This document shows positions 49,081-62,250 of a stretch of DNA of 64,000 nt, piece by piece. Numbering within the stretch: position 1 is the stretch's first letter; every line of letters starts with the position of its first letter. The notes below the pieces were generated by a model, which worked only from the letters and a program-made list of their open reading frames with translations, was not told where the DNA came from and made no database searches. This stretch comes from Micropterus salmoides (taxonomy: Eukaryota > Chordata > Actinopteri > Centrarchiformes > Centrarchidae). The stretch spans positions 18,528,308 through 18,592,307 of the forward strand of contig NW_024040152.1 of NCBI RefSeq assembly GCF_014851395.1, given 5' to 3'. The position numbers were made by a program, and so were the translations under genes.

Positions 49081-52000
49081 ATGGAGGGCGACAGAATGGA
49101 GGTGGGAAACCAGAAACTAAACATCCATGTGGAGGTCCATGTGAAATCTCACAGGTGGGTTCGTTGAGTAGTTCAAAGCATGCCAGTGTGAGTCCAGGTC
49201 AAACCACATATTCTACCACGAACTCAGAAAACACACACATGCTCAAACACAGATTAACTGACCAAAAACCTCAAGGGAGTGACATTTTACTGTTGTATTA
49301 TACAGTGAATATAATACATTAGGAAAGTGTATAAAGAGTCTACTCTATTCAAAATACAAACCAATATTCATATTGGTATTGATATCGTATCAGCTATCAC
49401 AAGGGGAAAATCATCAGTTATCATCCTAATGATAAAGTTATTTAATTTCCTTTCTGTGTACTTTTGTCTTTATTTCACATCCTTGTTAATATTTCAGCAC
49501 AGCCAAACTGTCTGAGGTGAGGATGCATGTTCTGGCTCTACTGAATCGCCACAGCATGCTGTTTGGAAACTACAGATGGAAAGAGTTTGATGAAGACTTC
49601 CTGCAGAAACATGTGGAATCTGTGGCTCTAGTTGATCTCGAGGAAATGGTGAAACAGGTCTGTTATTTGTAATATTTTCAAACCTCTATATCATTGGTGG
49701 GGGGGTTTCCCCATAAAGAAGTAATGATTTGCGGTTGTTTATTTATTCTTTTTTATTAAACTTTTTCCCCACTCAGCCCCTTGATTTGAAGAGTTGCACC
49801 ATTTCCGTTCACATCTTCACTCTGAATGAGGATGGACCCAGCACGCTTAGCTTGGAGGAGGATGAGGAGCTTTCAGCAGCCAATCACTGGTTGCTGCCAG
49901 CAGGTGACACTGGACATTGTGGCACTTTGAATAGAACATCAAGTTGAAAAAGTCTTGCTTTCTTAGTTTGATTTATTTCCAGTTGAAGTCCAACCAACCA
50001 GGCAAAACTTAACACAGGAAGCGATCATTCTACAGTCTTAACCCAGCGGTTATCATTTAGGCATGCAATATATTACTCAGTGTCACAGTGATACTCACCC
50101 CAGAATGTCTTTTGAGTATGAAACACACTCCCTGTGGGCTTCAAAGGTGATTGTAAATGGTTTCATAGAGAAGAGATGCTGTGCTCAGTATGTTACAAAC
50201 TGTCATATTTTCACCAGAATATGGCTAAATACACAGCTACTCTCTTTGTCACCATGCATGACCTTGTCGAGACCACAAGGGGGCGCCTGTGGTTAAAAAT
50301 TTGATAATATATTTGGAATATATTAAGAATATTAATTATAACCCAACTGATAATTGGCTCTTTGAGGCCAATACTGATTTTGACTTGATTTTTTTTAAGT
50401 TGAAAAAAATCTGAACAATATTCCAGCCAATGGTAGGTTCTTAATACCTAAACACATAACAGAAACAATCCAGAGACACTCTATTTCAAAGTATGAATAA
50501 GTATTTCAAAATCAAAAGAGAAAACAGGGCAGGGCCATGCCTTAATGTAAAGGTATCTATTAGCATGGTGAGCCATGTGTCACTTGAAAGACCCTCTCTT
50601 CCCTGTGGAAGATGTTATTGCCTCCTAACATTCATGAAATGACGGGACATCTTTTTGTTTTTAACAGCTGAATTCCATGGGATTTGGGAGAGTCTAGTGT
50701 ATGAGAGTGGAGTCAAAACCCAGGTAAAAAATATAGTTGCAGTTAGGAGATCATTGCATAACTTTTTCCATGCTGCTAAACTTAACATTGTTTTAATTTT
50801 CCTCCAGCTCCTGGATTATGTTACAACGACAATTTACTTCTCAGACAAAAACGTTGACAGCAACCTGATATCATGGAACCGTGTTGTGCTGCTTCACGGT
50901 AAATAACTAATGAGGAATCGCTTTAATTTTTTTTGGTTGATGTTGTGTCAGAGATTAATTGCCTAAACTAACTGATTTATTACTTTGTGTATGCCCACAT
51001 TCAGGACCTCCGGGCACAGGGAAGACATCACTGTGCAAAGCTCTTGCCCAGAAGCTGTCAATCAGACTGTCAAGTCGGTGAGACAATCCTCATTCTAGTG
51101 AAACTGCTTCAGCAGTAACTACACCTGCTCTTTTCATTTGAAACTACACTCCTCTCCCTGCAGGTATTCTTATGGGCAATTTGTCGAGATAAACAGCCAC
51201 AGCTTGTTCTCAAAGTGGTTCTCAGAGGTACACCTGGCTCTTTTTTTTATGTTAAAATGTTCAGTTGGAGGCTGAAATGGATATTATTTTGGTCTCTAAT
51301 CATGCCTCTTTGTTACAGAGCGGTAAGCTGGTCACGAAGATGTTTCAAAAGATCCAACAACTGATTGATGACAAAGATGCTCTTGTTTTTGTTCTGATTG
51401 ATGAGGTAAAAAAGCAGCTTCTTTGAAACTAAATTGATATTGGAATTGGTCTTATCTTGCCCCCTGAAATTCATTCATTGAGTACATTCCCTCATTGATG
51501 TGCTTGATGATATAATACATAAAGCAGGACTTTTTTAGGACTTTGTCTGTTGTAATTAAGACTGTTCCTTTTGTGCACCTGTTTTATGGTGTGCAGGTGG
51601 AGAGTCTGACAGCAGCTAGGAATGCCTGCCAGGCGGGAACAGAGCCCTCCGATGCCATCCGAGTGGTCAACTCTGTTCTAACTCAGCTGGACCAGATCAA
51701 ACGGTCAGGAAGCACTGCTTTAAAACCTATCTCTTATAGCATTAAGACACCAGAAGCCTGAGTTTTGCATTCTTACAGTCACTCTTAAATAGTTTTCACT
51801 GGAAAATCCTTTCATCAGACTTTTATTTTGTCATATTTACACAAATTTGTTTCGCTTTGACTTCGGCTTTCATATTTCAGACATTCCAATGTTGTGATCC
51901 TGACGACCTCCAACGTGACAGAAAAGATAGACTTGGCGTTTGTGGACAGAGCTGACATCAAGCAGTACATCGGACCTCCATCTGAGAAGGGCATCTACAA

Positions 52001-53620
52001 CATCTACCTCTCCTGCCTGGAGGAGCTGATGAAGGTGACAGAACAGAATACTACACAAGTCTTCCATGTCCAAACTTTGGTGCTTACTTTGTGGGTATGA
52101 TGATTGTATGGAAAGCAAGCCTGAAGTAAACTAGCTTACAATGTTTACTGTCCTGTCAGATACAGTAATGTTGCCACTTTTATTAACCAGTAATGTGAGC
52201 TAAGCTAATTGTTCAGAGCAGTGGCAGCAACCTGGATGTAATGTAGGCTAACCTCAACAGGATAAAACGTGTCAGCATATTTGTTATTTACATGACATGT
52301 CCCCGTCACTTTTTGAAAGCATTTGTTAAAAATGCTTTGAAAAATAGCTTGCAACATGAAATGGTAAAGAACCAATGAAAGTGCTTTGAGAAAGGTTTAT
52401 TTGCACTTGTTTATTTTTTAAGCAAGAATAAACAAGCTACTGATTATAAAAAGACCTCAAAATGTGCAGCACCAGTCAGTAACTTTAACAACTTCATGTC
52501 ACAGTTTATTTTACGTTCTCTCCCTCTGAACATGACAAAAGAGGGAAGACTAAATCATGCCTGCATGTGTGCTAATTCAGCAGGGATGATATTATATGAG
52601 AATAGTTGATCTACAGGAGAAACATATGTCACACAGAATGACCAAGAGCTGCACTGTATTAGATTCTGTAATACTTATAGATTTTGAATTGTCAACTGCC
52701 ACCTGAAGTTTCCCTTTACATAAATAAAAACATTTCCATCATAAATTGATGTAGGAAAGGCAGAACAGAGAATGTCCCCTTAATGCAGGAAATTAAGTGT
52801 TTTATGCTCAAAATGTTCTGGGGGAGGACCCCCCCAATTCATGTTGTTTTAATGGTCCCAAAGCCCACATCCTCAAATAGCTCGTTTTGTCCACAACCCA
52901 AAGATATTCAGTTTACTATCATAAAAAACTATTCGCAGTTAAGAAGCTGGAATTAGAGATTTTTTAAAAATTACTCAAACCAATTATCAAATTAGTTGGC
53001 AACTGATTTTAATAGTTGACAACTAATCCATTCATTTTTGCATCTCTACTTCATAAGCAGCAACAGTACAAAAATCATTTGAATGTCCCGTATGTCAGCA
53101 CTTCATGATGTGTTTATATGTGTAGTGCCAGGTCATCTACCCCCGGCAGCAGCTGTTTACCATGTTTGAGCTCGAGACGATGGGCTTTGCAGAGAGTGAG
53201 GTGTCCGAACATAGTCTGAGCCTGAGGAACATTGCTCTGTGAGTACAGCCTCCCATAATGCAATAGCACCTAAATGACAACGCCTCTGTGCTCTCATCCT
53301 AAATTCAATTGCCAGTGAGAACTGAAACAGCCAGAGGCTAATGCATTTGTTTTTCTTTTTGTTTCCAGAAAAAGCAAAGGTTTGAGTGGAAGAGCACTCA
53401 GAAAGTTACCATTTCTAGCCCATGCTCTGTTTGTAAAGGTAAGCATTTCATTTTGTTCTACATAGAGAGTCGGGGGGGAGGCGATGAGTCAAATTGTTTT
53501 TTAATGTAGTTTATTTGCCTGCAGACACCGACAGTGACTCTTGAGAGGTTTCTGGATGCTATGGACCAAGCGGTGGATAAACAGAGGGAGGAAAAGGATA
53601 ATCTGGTCAACAGTGTCTGA
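49081..53620 (+). CDS. trip13: AAA+ ATPase TRIP13 (pachytene checkpoint 2 homologue)
   Basis: Thirteen coding exons, 49081-49154, 49498-49657, 49777-49903, 50668-50723, 50808-50898, 51005-51077, 51164-51227, 51319-51405, 51597-51703, 51881-52034, 53126-53238, 53369-53438 and 53525-53620, join to 1,272 nt and 423 residues; human TRIP13 is 432 aa. The N-terminal substrate-binding domain is followed by the Walker A GPPGTGKTS at residues 170-178 and the Walker B VFVLIDE at 238-244 with catalytic E244. Sensor-type TTSN and FVDRADIKQY follow. With p31comet, TRIP13 remodels HORMA proteins: closed MAD2 at the spindle checkpoint, HORMAD1/2 on meiotic axes, and REV7. All catalytic motifs are intact. 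Intron 10 is about 1.1 kb and carries a dispersed repeat. Confidence 0.97.
52930..53045. repeat. Dispersed repeat fragment in trip13 intron 10
   Basis: It contains AATTATCAAATTAGTTGGCA and CTAATCCATTCATTTTTGC, a member of the same family as 60805-61072. It is short and diverged, with no coding content. Confidence 0.4.
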
Positions 53621-53722
53621 ACTAATTATAATACCCAAAGGCTGACACGTGATTGTTCATGAGCTCTCAATCCCATGCCTTGTTTGTTGGTAGTTTGGAT
53701 AACTACAGCACTTACATCTTTT

Positions 53723-53728
53723 AATAAA
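53723..53728 (+). terminator. Poly(A) signal of trip13
   Basis: AATAAA about 100 bp after the trip13 stop codon, in the context TTTTAATAAAGCTT. It is the first canonical signal downstream. Confidence 0.75.
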
Positions 53729-53996
53729 GCTTAATCAATTCATCTGGCAGCATATGTTCAATACATTTGCAAGTTTTAACGAATGCTATCTATAACTTTA
53801 TATGTCTTTATTCTGGTGGTGCTACTACCTTAAAAGACCAAATTAATGTCGGTTTCAATATAGGCAGTCTGGTTTAAGATGGGGTACCCAATGCTTGAAT
53901 TTTTTGTTATATTACCCAAGTGTACTCTGTTGTTAGTTTAAACTGATATTTTTATGTAACATGCAGCTTTAACCATAACTTCATTTTGTTCCCATG

Positions 53997-54377
53997 TTAA
54001 AGGGATAGTTCAGATTTCTATTGCCATAAATTATTTGTATTAGTATTGATATGACTTCAGACACATTAGCTCAATCTGCGGATTTCGTTGGATATGTCCC
54101 ATTGAAATGGCAGCTTGTTGGACAGACATTAAAACCCTTCTTTAGGCCAGAGGCCTCAGTGGACAATGAAGCATCAGAAACGAAGGAATGATGAAGCAAT
54201 TAATTTTTTGACTGCTGTGTTGGGATTTTAAGTGTTTTTGTTAACAGTTTCCATTCTCTGCTGTTCATTTCTGTCATACAAGTTGCCAACTCACAGAGAT
54301 ACTTCCATCCACAGGATCTGTAGAATATGATGTTCATGTACAAATTTTATGTTGAAAAATGTGAACTGTCCTTTTAA
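53997..54377. mobile_element. TTAA-flanked MITE, diverged second copy
   Basis: It begins TTAAAGGGATAGTTCAGATT and ends with AACTGTCCTTTTAA, an imperfect inverted match. The first 16 bases equal the start of the element at 7859-8086, so both are one family. At 381 bp it is longer and more decayed. There is no coding frame. Confidence 0.6.
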
Positions 54378-57300
54378 ACATGCAGGATCCTTTATACAAT
54401 GCGTTTATTTAAAAACAAAATGGATATTCCTCTTAGACCATGAGTTAAACATGCTCTGTTATATTTGTCAGGTCTGTATTTATGCTAACATCAACTCCTC
54501 TTTAAGCTCTCAGCGCTCATATGTTATTTACAACTTTATTTTGTATATAAAATTGTAATAAACTAATTGTTTATGCTCACGTGTGTTGTTTGAAATGCTG
54601 CAGTGGAAGTAGATTTTAACAAAGCCTTTGGGCCACCACTTGGTGGCGTACAGAAGCTGTCACACAGTTTTACACATGGAAAGACTGATTTTATATAGTG
54701 TATTTTATGAGATACATGATAATCACAGCAAGGGCAGTAAGTGAAAATGCCCACAGCAATAAAACCAGATTGCAGTTGACCGTGACCGTGCCGAATGCAA
54801 GTTATCTAAATAACTTTGCTGAGTAAAACCAGAATCCCCCCCCCCCCAATATAAAATGTACGTTTGTACATTAAAAGAGCTGTTCCAGGTTTCACTAAGT
54901 GCAACAATGCATCGAACACAGCAGTTCATTATGAGACATGCCCGTGCATGGGGACTCAAAGTGGTTGCCACCAATTTGACTTAAAAACAAAACTGTTGAA
55001 AGGTGCCTGAGTTTTGAAATGTGTCAGTCATACGCACAGTTTACATGGACAGATCAGAGGCTCCATTGTTCGTATGAACATGTTTTGCATTCTGTGAATG
55101 CTCTGCTGCTTTGCATGTCAGCTGCCGGGTTCAGACAATGTGCCCTTTGTTTGTTGTTGGGCTACAGCTTTTTCACTCCACTTCAAAGGTGGATTCTGTA
55201 GGCTGTTCCTGAATGTAAAAAGGAAAGCAAACATTGAGTTCATCTCTATTCACACACTTCATTCCTGCTCAGTCTTATCACTGTCAGCTTTTACAACGAC
55301 CTTTCTTGGATGTTTCATTAAGCACATTTCATATGCAATTTTGGTGGATTTGATTGACTGCCTAACGTCTGTTTCCAAGATCAAGCAAAAGATTTATATT
55401 CTCTTTACACTGTAATAAGATGTTTCTTAAGTATTGGGTTTTACAAGAACGCCAGAATGGATTTCCCCCAGCACATAAAGCCCTCGTTTCATTAAGAAAT
55501 CACAAATGTTTGTGTGAATGATTCCAGTAATGCCACAGTGTCTTTTTACACCTAATTGTTTGGCATCCACTGTTTTCATTCACCAGTGAAGTTTTTATGT
55601 GAGATGAACCGCGTGAGGAAGCTGTGCTTTTCTCTAATCTGATCAATGATCACAAAGTGGAGAGAAAAAAAAAGGAACATAGAGAAAGGGAGAGCTGTAG
55701 GAACGGGCATGGTAAATAAAACCATAATTGCTCTGTCTGGAGGCCCTTTTCTTTTGACTGTAGTTGGTCCAAAACCAGGCAGCTGTTAAAAGGCAATCAA
55801 GACGGAGAAAGCAGAAAAGTCAAAAGCCTTATTGTTACTGGGTTTTATCACTGTTTCAAGCCATTTGAAAATGTCAGAAAACTCCAAACAAAACAAACAG
55901 TCATGTTTATCTTCTCAACCGTTGTTCAGGTACATGGCTGAAAGCAATGGAATATCAGTGCATGTGCCAATGGTGATTCACATAAGGAGTGGATTAACTT
56001 ACACACACACACACTTATAGGCATGTTAAGAAGAAATTGAACGGAGCTGCGCACAAACCATGGGAACACTGCTCGTTTCCCTCGAGAATAAAATCACAGA
56101 TTGAACTTAAGTTTTAAGGAGGTTATGGCTTACATTAATATGACATTGATGATTTAAAAGTGTGATACCACATTGATTGACTGCACATTTACCAGTATAA
56201 TGATCCACATCCTCTGTACAAATACATAACTTGAGCTCATAAAGCTCAAGCTTCTCAATTCTTCATCTACATGACAGCCTTTGATAATAAACCAGGATTT
56301 ATCCAAGTGAACATTGCCCTTAAAAGACAACTTCATCTCTCTCCAGCTGTCTCTCTGTTCCCCATCTTAAGAATCTTGTCAGAAATTGTATGAGCAGTTG
56401 TTCTCTATTGTTTGCGTCCCATGTGCATGTGTCATCCACTTAAGTGGGATGTTAGAGGGAGCAAGAGAAAGAGGATGAGGTGAGAGATACCATAACTTCT
56501 AAAGCAGCAGAATCCTTTGAGCCATGCAGGCTGCATAAAGAAATGGTGATAATTAGACACGGCAAGTAGGATCAAAGAAAGCTGCCATCAATGAGCTATG
56601 CAAATGTCGGCTCATCCTGTCAACCAAAGACAGTGATCTGAGAGTCCTTCGTCTTCGAGAAGTCAAATGGCAGACAAATTGACAGGAAGAGCAATATAGC
56701 TGCACTACACATTCATCAAGATACATGGAAGGGAAACTGGGACACTATGATATAGTACCATTCTCAAAGAAAAGATGTTCTCCCAGTAGCACTGATAATG
56801 AATATCTCTTATGTTCCTACAGGCAGAACTCTAATGTTTAAAGGATACATATAACAAGGCTGAGTGCATGGACTGTAATTTCTGCAGAGGAGTGGAATAT
56901 TTACAAAACACTAACATCACATTCAAGTTTTCATGCTAAGCAAAAGGTTGCCTTAGAAAATTATTATTCATAACACTAGGCATGTGTCCTGCGGCCTGGT
57001 CCTGCTTTAGTACCCTGCCAAAGGAAACAAACTATAAAACTGCTGAGGAGCTTTTGATGTCTGGTGGGTTGAAGTACAGTATCTTCTCCTTTATATACAA
57101 AAGTTTATCTTTAGAATTGGTTGAGCACAAACCTAAATTAAAATAATGGGCAGCCTATCAGTGTGTGGTTAGCACACAGGCTACTTGTAATTTTCATTTG
57201 CTAAATAATAATGCTGTTATTAATTGCACCATGTGTATTTATTTTAATTCTGGTTTGGTCATATAGGCCTATGTGCATATACATCTAATGAACTGTGATC

Positions 57301-58499
57301 TATTAGACTACTTTAGACCTTTACCTTTTGGTGATTGGACTACGCTATTTGATTGAGATAATCTTGTGATAGACATGTAGGCCTACAAACTAATTGGACT
57401 AATAATAATAAAATAATGGAATTCATTAACAAAATAATAAAAGTGTTCTCCTCATGAATATAAAATGCTGGTCCTACTTTAAAAACCATGAATGGAGCTG
57501 TAAGGAAAATTACTCCAATGGAGGAGCGCTTTTACCTTCAGCGATACACAAGCTGCCAAACCAGTGGTTCAAGTTAAACGCCCACAACCGGAAAGTGAAT
57601 GAATGTGCTTTTCAAAACAATAGTATCCTACAATAGCAAAAACTAGAAATGAAAACAAAATTAGGCCTAGATGCAGCATGACACATACTTATTGAAATTG
57701 TGTACTCTATTACATTTGGTTAAAGTAAAATACATATCTAAAGGATATAAACAATTAGTTGGCCAACACAAAATGTAGGCTTATTGTACATCAACGTTGT
57801 AACACTTACCGGCATGCTGATTATAGTTTATCAAATGTGAGGATTTCCTTGGTTTTGGTGTGAACTGAATTGGTGTGAGTTTTCCAGACATCTTCCAGTA
57901 ATGTGCAGCGGAATTAGGCACTTCTCAGATCTAGGACAACGAACTTAAGAGTTAAAAAAAAAACACTGTAGCACACTCATTGATTTGCAGCTTTTATTTT
58001 TATAGCCTACTACTAGGCCTATGCTTGTAATTTTAAAAGTGCAAATAGTTGCAATATTAAAGGCTAAACTTTGGCCTATGTGCAAAATTGTGTTTGGTAT
58101 TTGTTGTTATTTTAGGCAATTCTTTAATCACTAAGTGAGTTTAAAAAACAATCCATTGACCCAGATTAATCGACATAAATTGACTGTCCCAGTCCTCAAG
58201 AAATTAAGAAAATAATGCAGAAATTAAACACTGCAGTTATGCAGTTCTGATTAGATATTGAAAATAAATATACTAACCCTCAGGAATCCTCAACATCAGT
58301 AAGGATACTTCTCAGACTGAAGTGGCCACCAGTGAATGGCTATGGGTTTGCCTGTAGCCTACATTTCCGATTTATATTTATCTGCTTATGTCAAGCTATT
58401 CCATTTGTTTTGTTGCATAAATATTTTACACATTTCTCCCCACATTTTCATAATGTTTTAGTACTTGATTAAGGTGCCGCACTTTTTTCAACGTTGATG

Positions 58500-58861
58500 T
58501 TTTATTTTGTAGAAGCACCAACCGGAAGTACCGCACCTGTTCTGTTTGTCTTGACACTGGCTCCGAGGTCTCTGCCGTTTTCAAAGCGCTTCCACATTCA
58601 GTTGGACTGAAGGGAAGTCTTTAGACAGACAGCGGGTGTGCCTTGTCTCCCTCAGATCATTTCCACAGATTTATCTGGCTTCTGCGCAGACAACTGATGC
58701 TTCAATGAACGCGAGATTTAATTACCCGCCTTTGGATGAAGTTGGAGTTTTCTTCTTGCAAAACAAACACAATGTGACCATGTTGAGTCAGTGACTGTTC
58801 TTCTTGTCCGATTTCGGAGTAGGCTATACATTTTATTGACCCACGGAAGCGGGACTTAAGA
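58500..58861 (+). promoter_or_regulatory. Candidate nkd2 promoter and 5' untranslated region
   Basis: Upstream of the nkd2 ATG the AT-rich spacer gives way to more GC-rich sequence, with an ETS-like ACCGGAAGTA at about 58519-58528 and several CpGs (GCGCTTCC, AGCGGGTG, GAACGCGAG). No TATA box is clear. The transcription start cannot be placed. Confidence 0.45.
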
Positions 58862-59255
58862 ATGGGCAAACTTCAATCAAAACATGGTGAGACATTTTGT
58901 CGTTGAAAGCACCGAATGACAAAAGTATTTCGATTGTATTATTCATATAGAATTATACAAAAAAATCTAACGATTGTCTGTTTTGCATCCCTGTTTCTGA
59001 TGGATCTGAAGCGTGTAAGCGCAGAGAAAACCCTGAAGGTGAGGGTCAACTTAGGTCATTTTGTATAAGATAATGGAGGTTTATAAATGATGACAATCTG
59101 ATTAACCATATGCTGAGCTCGAGATTTATACCTGCTGATCGGTGTGATTTCCCCACATCACAGGAGACAGTTTTGCTGTGAACGCCTTCCTCCGGAAAGG
59201 GATGGAGGAATGTGAGAGGTACAGCGCGACGGACCACAAGCTGAAGAACATGCAG
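58862..59255 (+). CDS. nkd2: Naked cuticle homologue 2, first three coding exons (continues off right edge)
   Basis: Exons 58862-58886, 59012-59038 and 59164-59255 join in phase to 48 codons: MGKLQSKHA, CKRRENPEGDSFAVNAFLRK, then GMEECERYSATDHKLKNMQ. MGKLQSKHA gives an N-myristoylation glycine at position 2, as in NKD2. NKD proteins bind Dishevelled through an EF-hand region and restrain Wnt signalling; NKD2 also escorts TGF-alpha vesicles to the membrane. The EF-hand and the C-terminal histidine-rich tail are not in the window. NKD1 is similar at this end; the position next to trip13 and brd9 favours nkd2. A possible fourth exon is at 62191-62250. Confidence 0.9.
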
Positions 59256-59766
59256 GTATCACGCAGTAATGTGTTTTTACGTAACAATAAGCCCAACAAC
59301 AAAATGAGCTTATTTTGATCCCCTGGTGTGGATTAATATTAAATGAAGGATATTATGTCTTCCCTTAAATAAGAGTGTGGAAACAAGTTGCTCTGTGTGC
59401 AACGTTCATGTTTGTTTAACCGTTTTACATGAACAAAAATCATAATTTATTGCTGCAAGTTGTTTGCATTTGCTGATGGGATGAGTCTGCCAAGCACTTG
59501 TCTGGTTGAAGCTGCTAAACCCTCTCCACCTGAAAGATGAGCTGCAGAACGGCTTGACTGAAGGGGAAGCAACCCGTAGGCCTATTTACAAAGTAGGCTA
59601 TGCGAAGACACGCTGATGTCTTTGCAAAGTTGTAGCTTGTTGTTTCTTTTTTGTGTCATGTCTGGCTCCGCAGCGGTTATTGCCCTGCCAGCGTCATAGG
59701 ATGGGTTATGACAGCCATGAGCCCCGTGCGTGAAGCCTCTTGGCAAAAGCAGCGACTACGCACGCA

Positions 59767-59806
59767 CAGAGAGAGAGAGAGAGACAGAGACAGAGAGAGA
59801 GAGAGG
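59767..59806. repeat. (GA)n microsatellite
   Basis: AG/GA dinucleotide runs interrupted by ACAG units, in nkd2 intron sequence. Confidence 0.88.
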
Positions 59807-60804
59807 GGATGGAAAGGTAGTCGTTTCTCAGACTGATGGATATAAAGTTTGCTCTTGTGGCTGCTGGCACCATGACTCAGTGCTGTGTCTTTTTTCCTCA
59901 ATGCCTCCCATTCTAGTGCGTGCTCCCAGTGGGCAGCCCTCTGAGGCATAACATTACATCACTTCAATTAGCGCTTCCTTCTGAGGGGTACAACAGTTCC
60001 AGGCTCCCAGGCAGAAACTGCGAGCAGTTCACACAGAGTTACTGACAATCCGTGAGGTGGGTGGTTGTTAATAGTGGGAGAGTTATAGATTATATCAGGG
60101 CTATAAACCGCCCACTCGTGGCAAATTAAAGGAGAACTTTACTCTGCTTCGTAGGAGTCTGAGTTCACACTCCTCTGAAGGGAAACCACCAAAGGCATTC
60201 GCTTGACACTTATTAGTAGGTGGGTCCCACCCTCTCTTATATCAAAGTCATGTCTCTGATTTATTTTGTGTCATTACTTGGTTACGTTCGCGCCTCCTTC
60301 AAAGACCAGAACTACCAGTGTTTAACTTCCTAGCCCCTTACTTTTCCTGCTTCCTTTGAGACTAACCTGTGATTGATTGAAAGGAGGGGGACAAACCAAA
60401 ATGCAGTCACGTCTGTTAAGGCCTAAACTGGTCCTGACATGTATTGATGGTAAATATTTCAAGTAAATATTGTAAGTGCATTGTAAGTAAAGCTTTTTGT
60501 AAGGCAGAAAATAATGTGCTAACTACATTTTACTTGCATTTACTTTACATGTACCATTCTTTTTGCCTCATTCAGGCTATATATTCTACTACAGAGAGCT
60601 TTGGAAATTCCTTATACATATGAGAGATCACCAGTAAAACAAAAGAGAAAGTAAAGAAAGTAAAGTCTTTTCTTAAGCATTGCTTTTTGAATTGGGGAAA
60701 CAAGTAAGTGTAATATGTTACTTTTAACTGAAGTTACATTTCTGCCACACTTTTATCAGTGACAGTGTGCTGGTTGTACCAAAACCCTAGGCATCATGCA
60801 AAGT

Positions 60805-61072
60805 AGAGCTGGAATGATTAATTGACTGAAAACTAGTGGACTTCTGCTTTGATAATTAATTGGTAGATCGTTTCATTCTCTAGTTTCAGCTTCACAACTG
60901 TGAGGATTTGATGCTTTTCTTTGTCTAATGTGACATATTTTAAGACTTCATTTAGGCTTTGGGAAATTGTAATATACAATTTCACAATTTTCTGAAAAAC
61001 AATAATCTAGGAATGTGAAAATAGTTTGCAGATTAACCAATAATGAAAATATTGGTTTGCTGCAGCCCTGTC
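60805..61072. repeat. Dispersed repeat in nkd2 intron
   Basis: It begins AGAGCTGGAATGATTAATTG and ends with GGTTTGCTGCAGCCCT. It is the best-preserved member in the window of the 'AGCTGCAACTAAT' fish repeat family, whose other copies are at 7385, 11046, 27125 and 52930. Loosely inverted ends (AGAGCTG, CAGCCCT) suggest a DNA-transposon origin. Confidence 0.5.
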
Positions 61073-62190
61073 GCAAAGCATCACATGCCAAATAATCCAG
61101 TATCACAAGTTAAACTGATACTATGACGATTTGTTATATAAATTCTCCCTATTGTATCGCAGAGGCAATATGTGACTCCCTGCACGAATATAGTGACAGC
61201 TCTATTCATGCTGTTTGAAATTAGCCTATGCCTACATTAATGTAAATGATGGTAGATGACGTCCCTGGGGAAAACCTCCCATGCTGCATAGCTTCCCATA
61301 TAACAGAATGTCTTTAGCACAGATAAAATGTATCTCTGATGTAAGACAGGAACACCATTTCCTCACTTGATCCCATGTACTATTCATTAATTCTTCACTA
61401 GGATCGTTTTACATTGTCACAATTCCAGATAATAACAGTAGATTACGGGTTCTTAGATGTCTGGGGTTTAAACCATGATTATGCAAGCTCAAGTCAAATA
61501 GAAAATTACTGTAATTATATCATTTTTAAAGGGAATTTGAAGTGTTCAATTTCTGCCACATTTTCTCCTCCTGAGTGCTTTAACATATGGCTCTCACCAG
61601 ATAGGATTTTCACCACTTATTCCTGGTTGATGAGCAGCATGGACAGTTAAAATTACTTATGATTTGGTACAAGAGGTGATTGGCCAAATGCGCTGTTTAG
61701 CTCTGACCATCCCCCTCCTCAGTGTCAAATGGGGGAGTAGGATTCCTGAACTGTGTGGCTGCGACTTCAAAGCTCAGAGCTGGGAGTTATAAAAGGGCTC
61801 TGATAGCAGTGGAGCCTCCGAACCCTCACCCCTCTATCCCCCTGCCCGGTCCTGGGGGAAGGGCTGAGGGATGAGGGGCGGTGTAAACACAGCCTTGCCA
61901 AACATAAGTTTCAACTTGTGAATCTCCACAATAAAGTAGTTATTAGCCAACAAATTGTGAATGCTTTGCCACACTTTTGCAAGAATTAGGATGGATGCAA
62001 AGGGGATGTCAAGACCTGTATTTTGATATTGCTCCAAGCAATGATTTAGTATTGCAGCTGGCAGGCTGCCCTCAGTATGTAATCCTATAGGCTCCTTTAA
62101 GTGTGGTCTGAGTGGACAAAGAGAGCGTGATTCAGCAGGATGACTTGGCTCATCCTGGCTACAAACATCATTTTGACACTTTGTTGCAGG

Positions 62191-62250
62191 TGTGTGTTCA
62201 AGACAAAGCTCACCTGTCAAAGCACCTGGTGCAATGTCGAAATATTACAG
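62191..62250 (+). CDS. Doubtful nkd2 exon 4 candidate
   Basis: A stretch of open frame sits between TTTGTTGCAG and a GTGAGA donor. It accepts phase 0 from exon 3 and reads VCVQDKAHLSKHLVQCRNIT before a phase-1 donor. The splice sites are good, but I cannot match the residues to NKD1 or NKD2, and NKD proteins normally continue with a QCPLxVxLPxEK block. It may be a lineage-specific or alternative exon, or chance. Confidence 0.25.

Larger units (their letters stand above)
53621..58861. other. Intergenic interval between trip13 and nkd2
   Basis: No coding exon was recognised in 5.2 kb. It starts with the short trip13 3' untranslated region (AATAAA at 53723). A TTAA MITE is at 53997-54377 and a 10-base C-run at 54838-54847. 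56560-56650 holds an ATCAAAG and an ATGCAAAT in less AT-rich DNA. 58500-58860 is the likely nkd2 promoter and 5' untranslated region. The rest looks like unremarkable AT-rich spacer. Confidence 0.5.

Noticed and set aside
59677..59949. 90-codon minus-strand frame with a long serine-leucine run
   Set aside because: The run is just the translation of the (GA)n microsatellite; nothing else in it looks like a protein.
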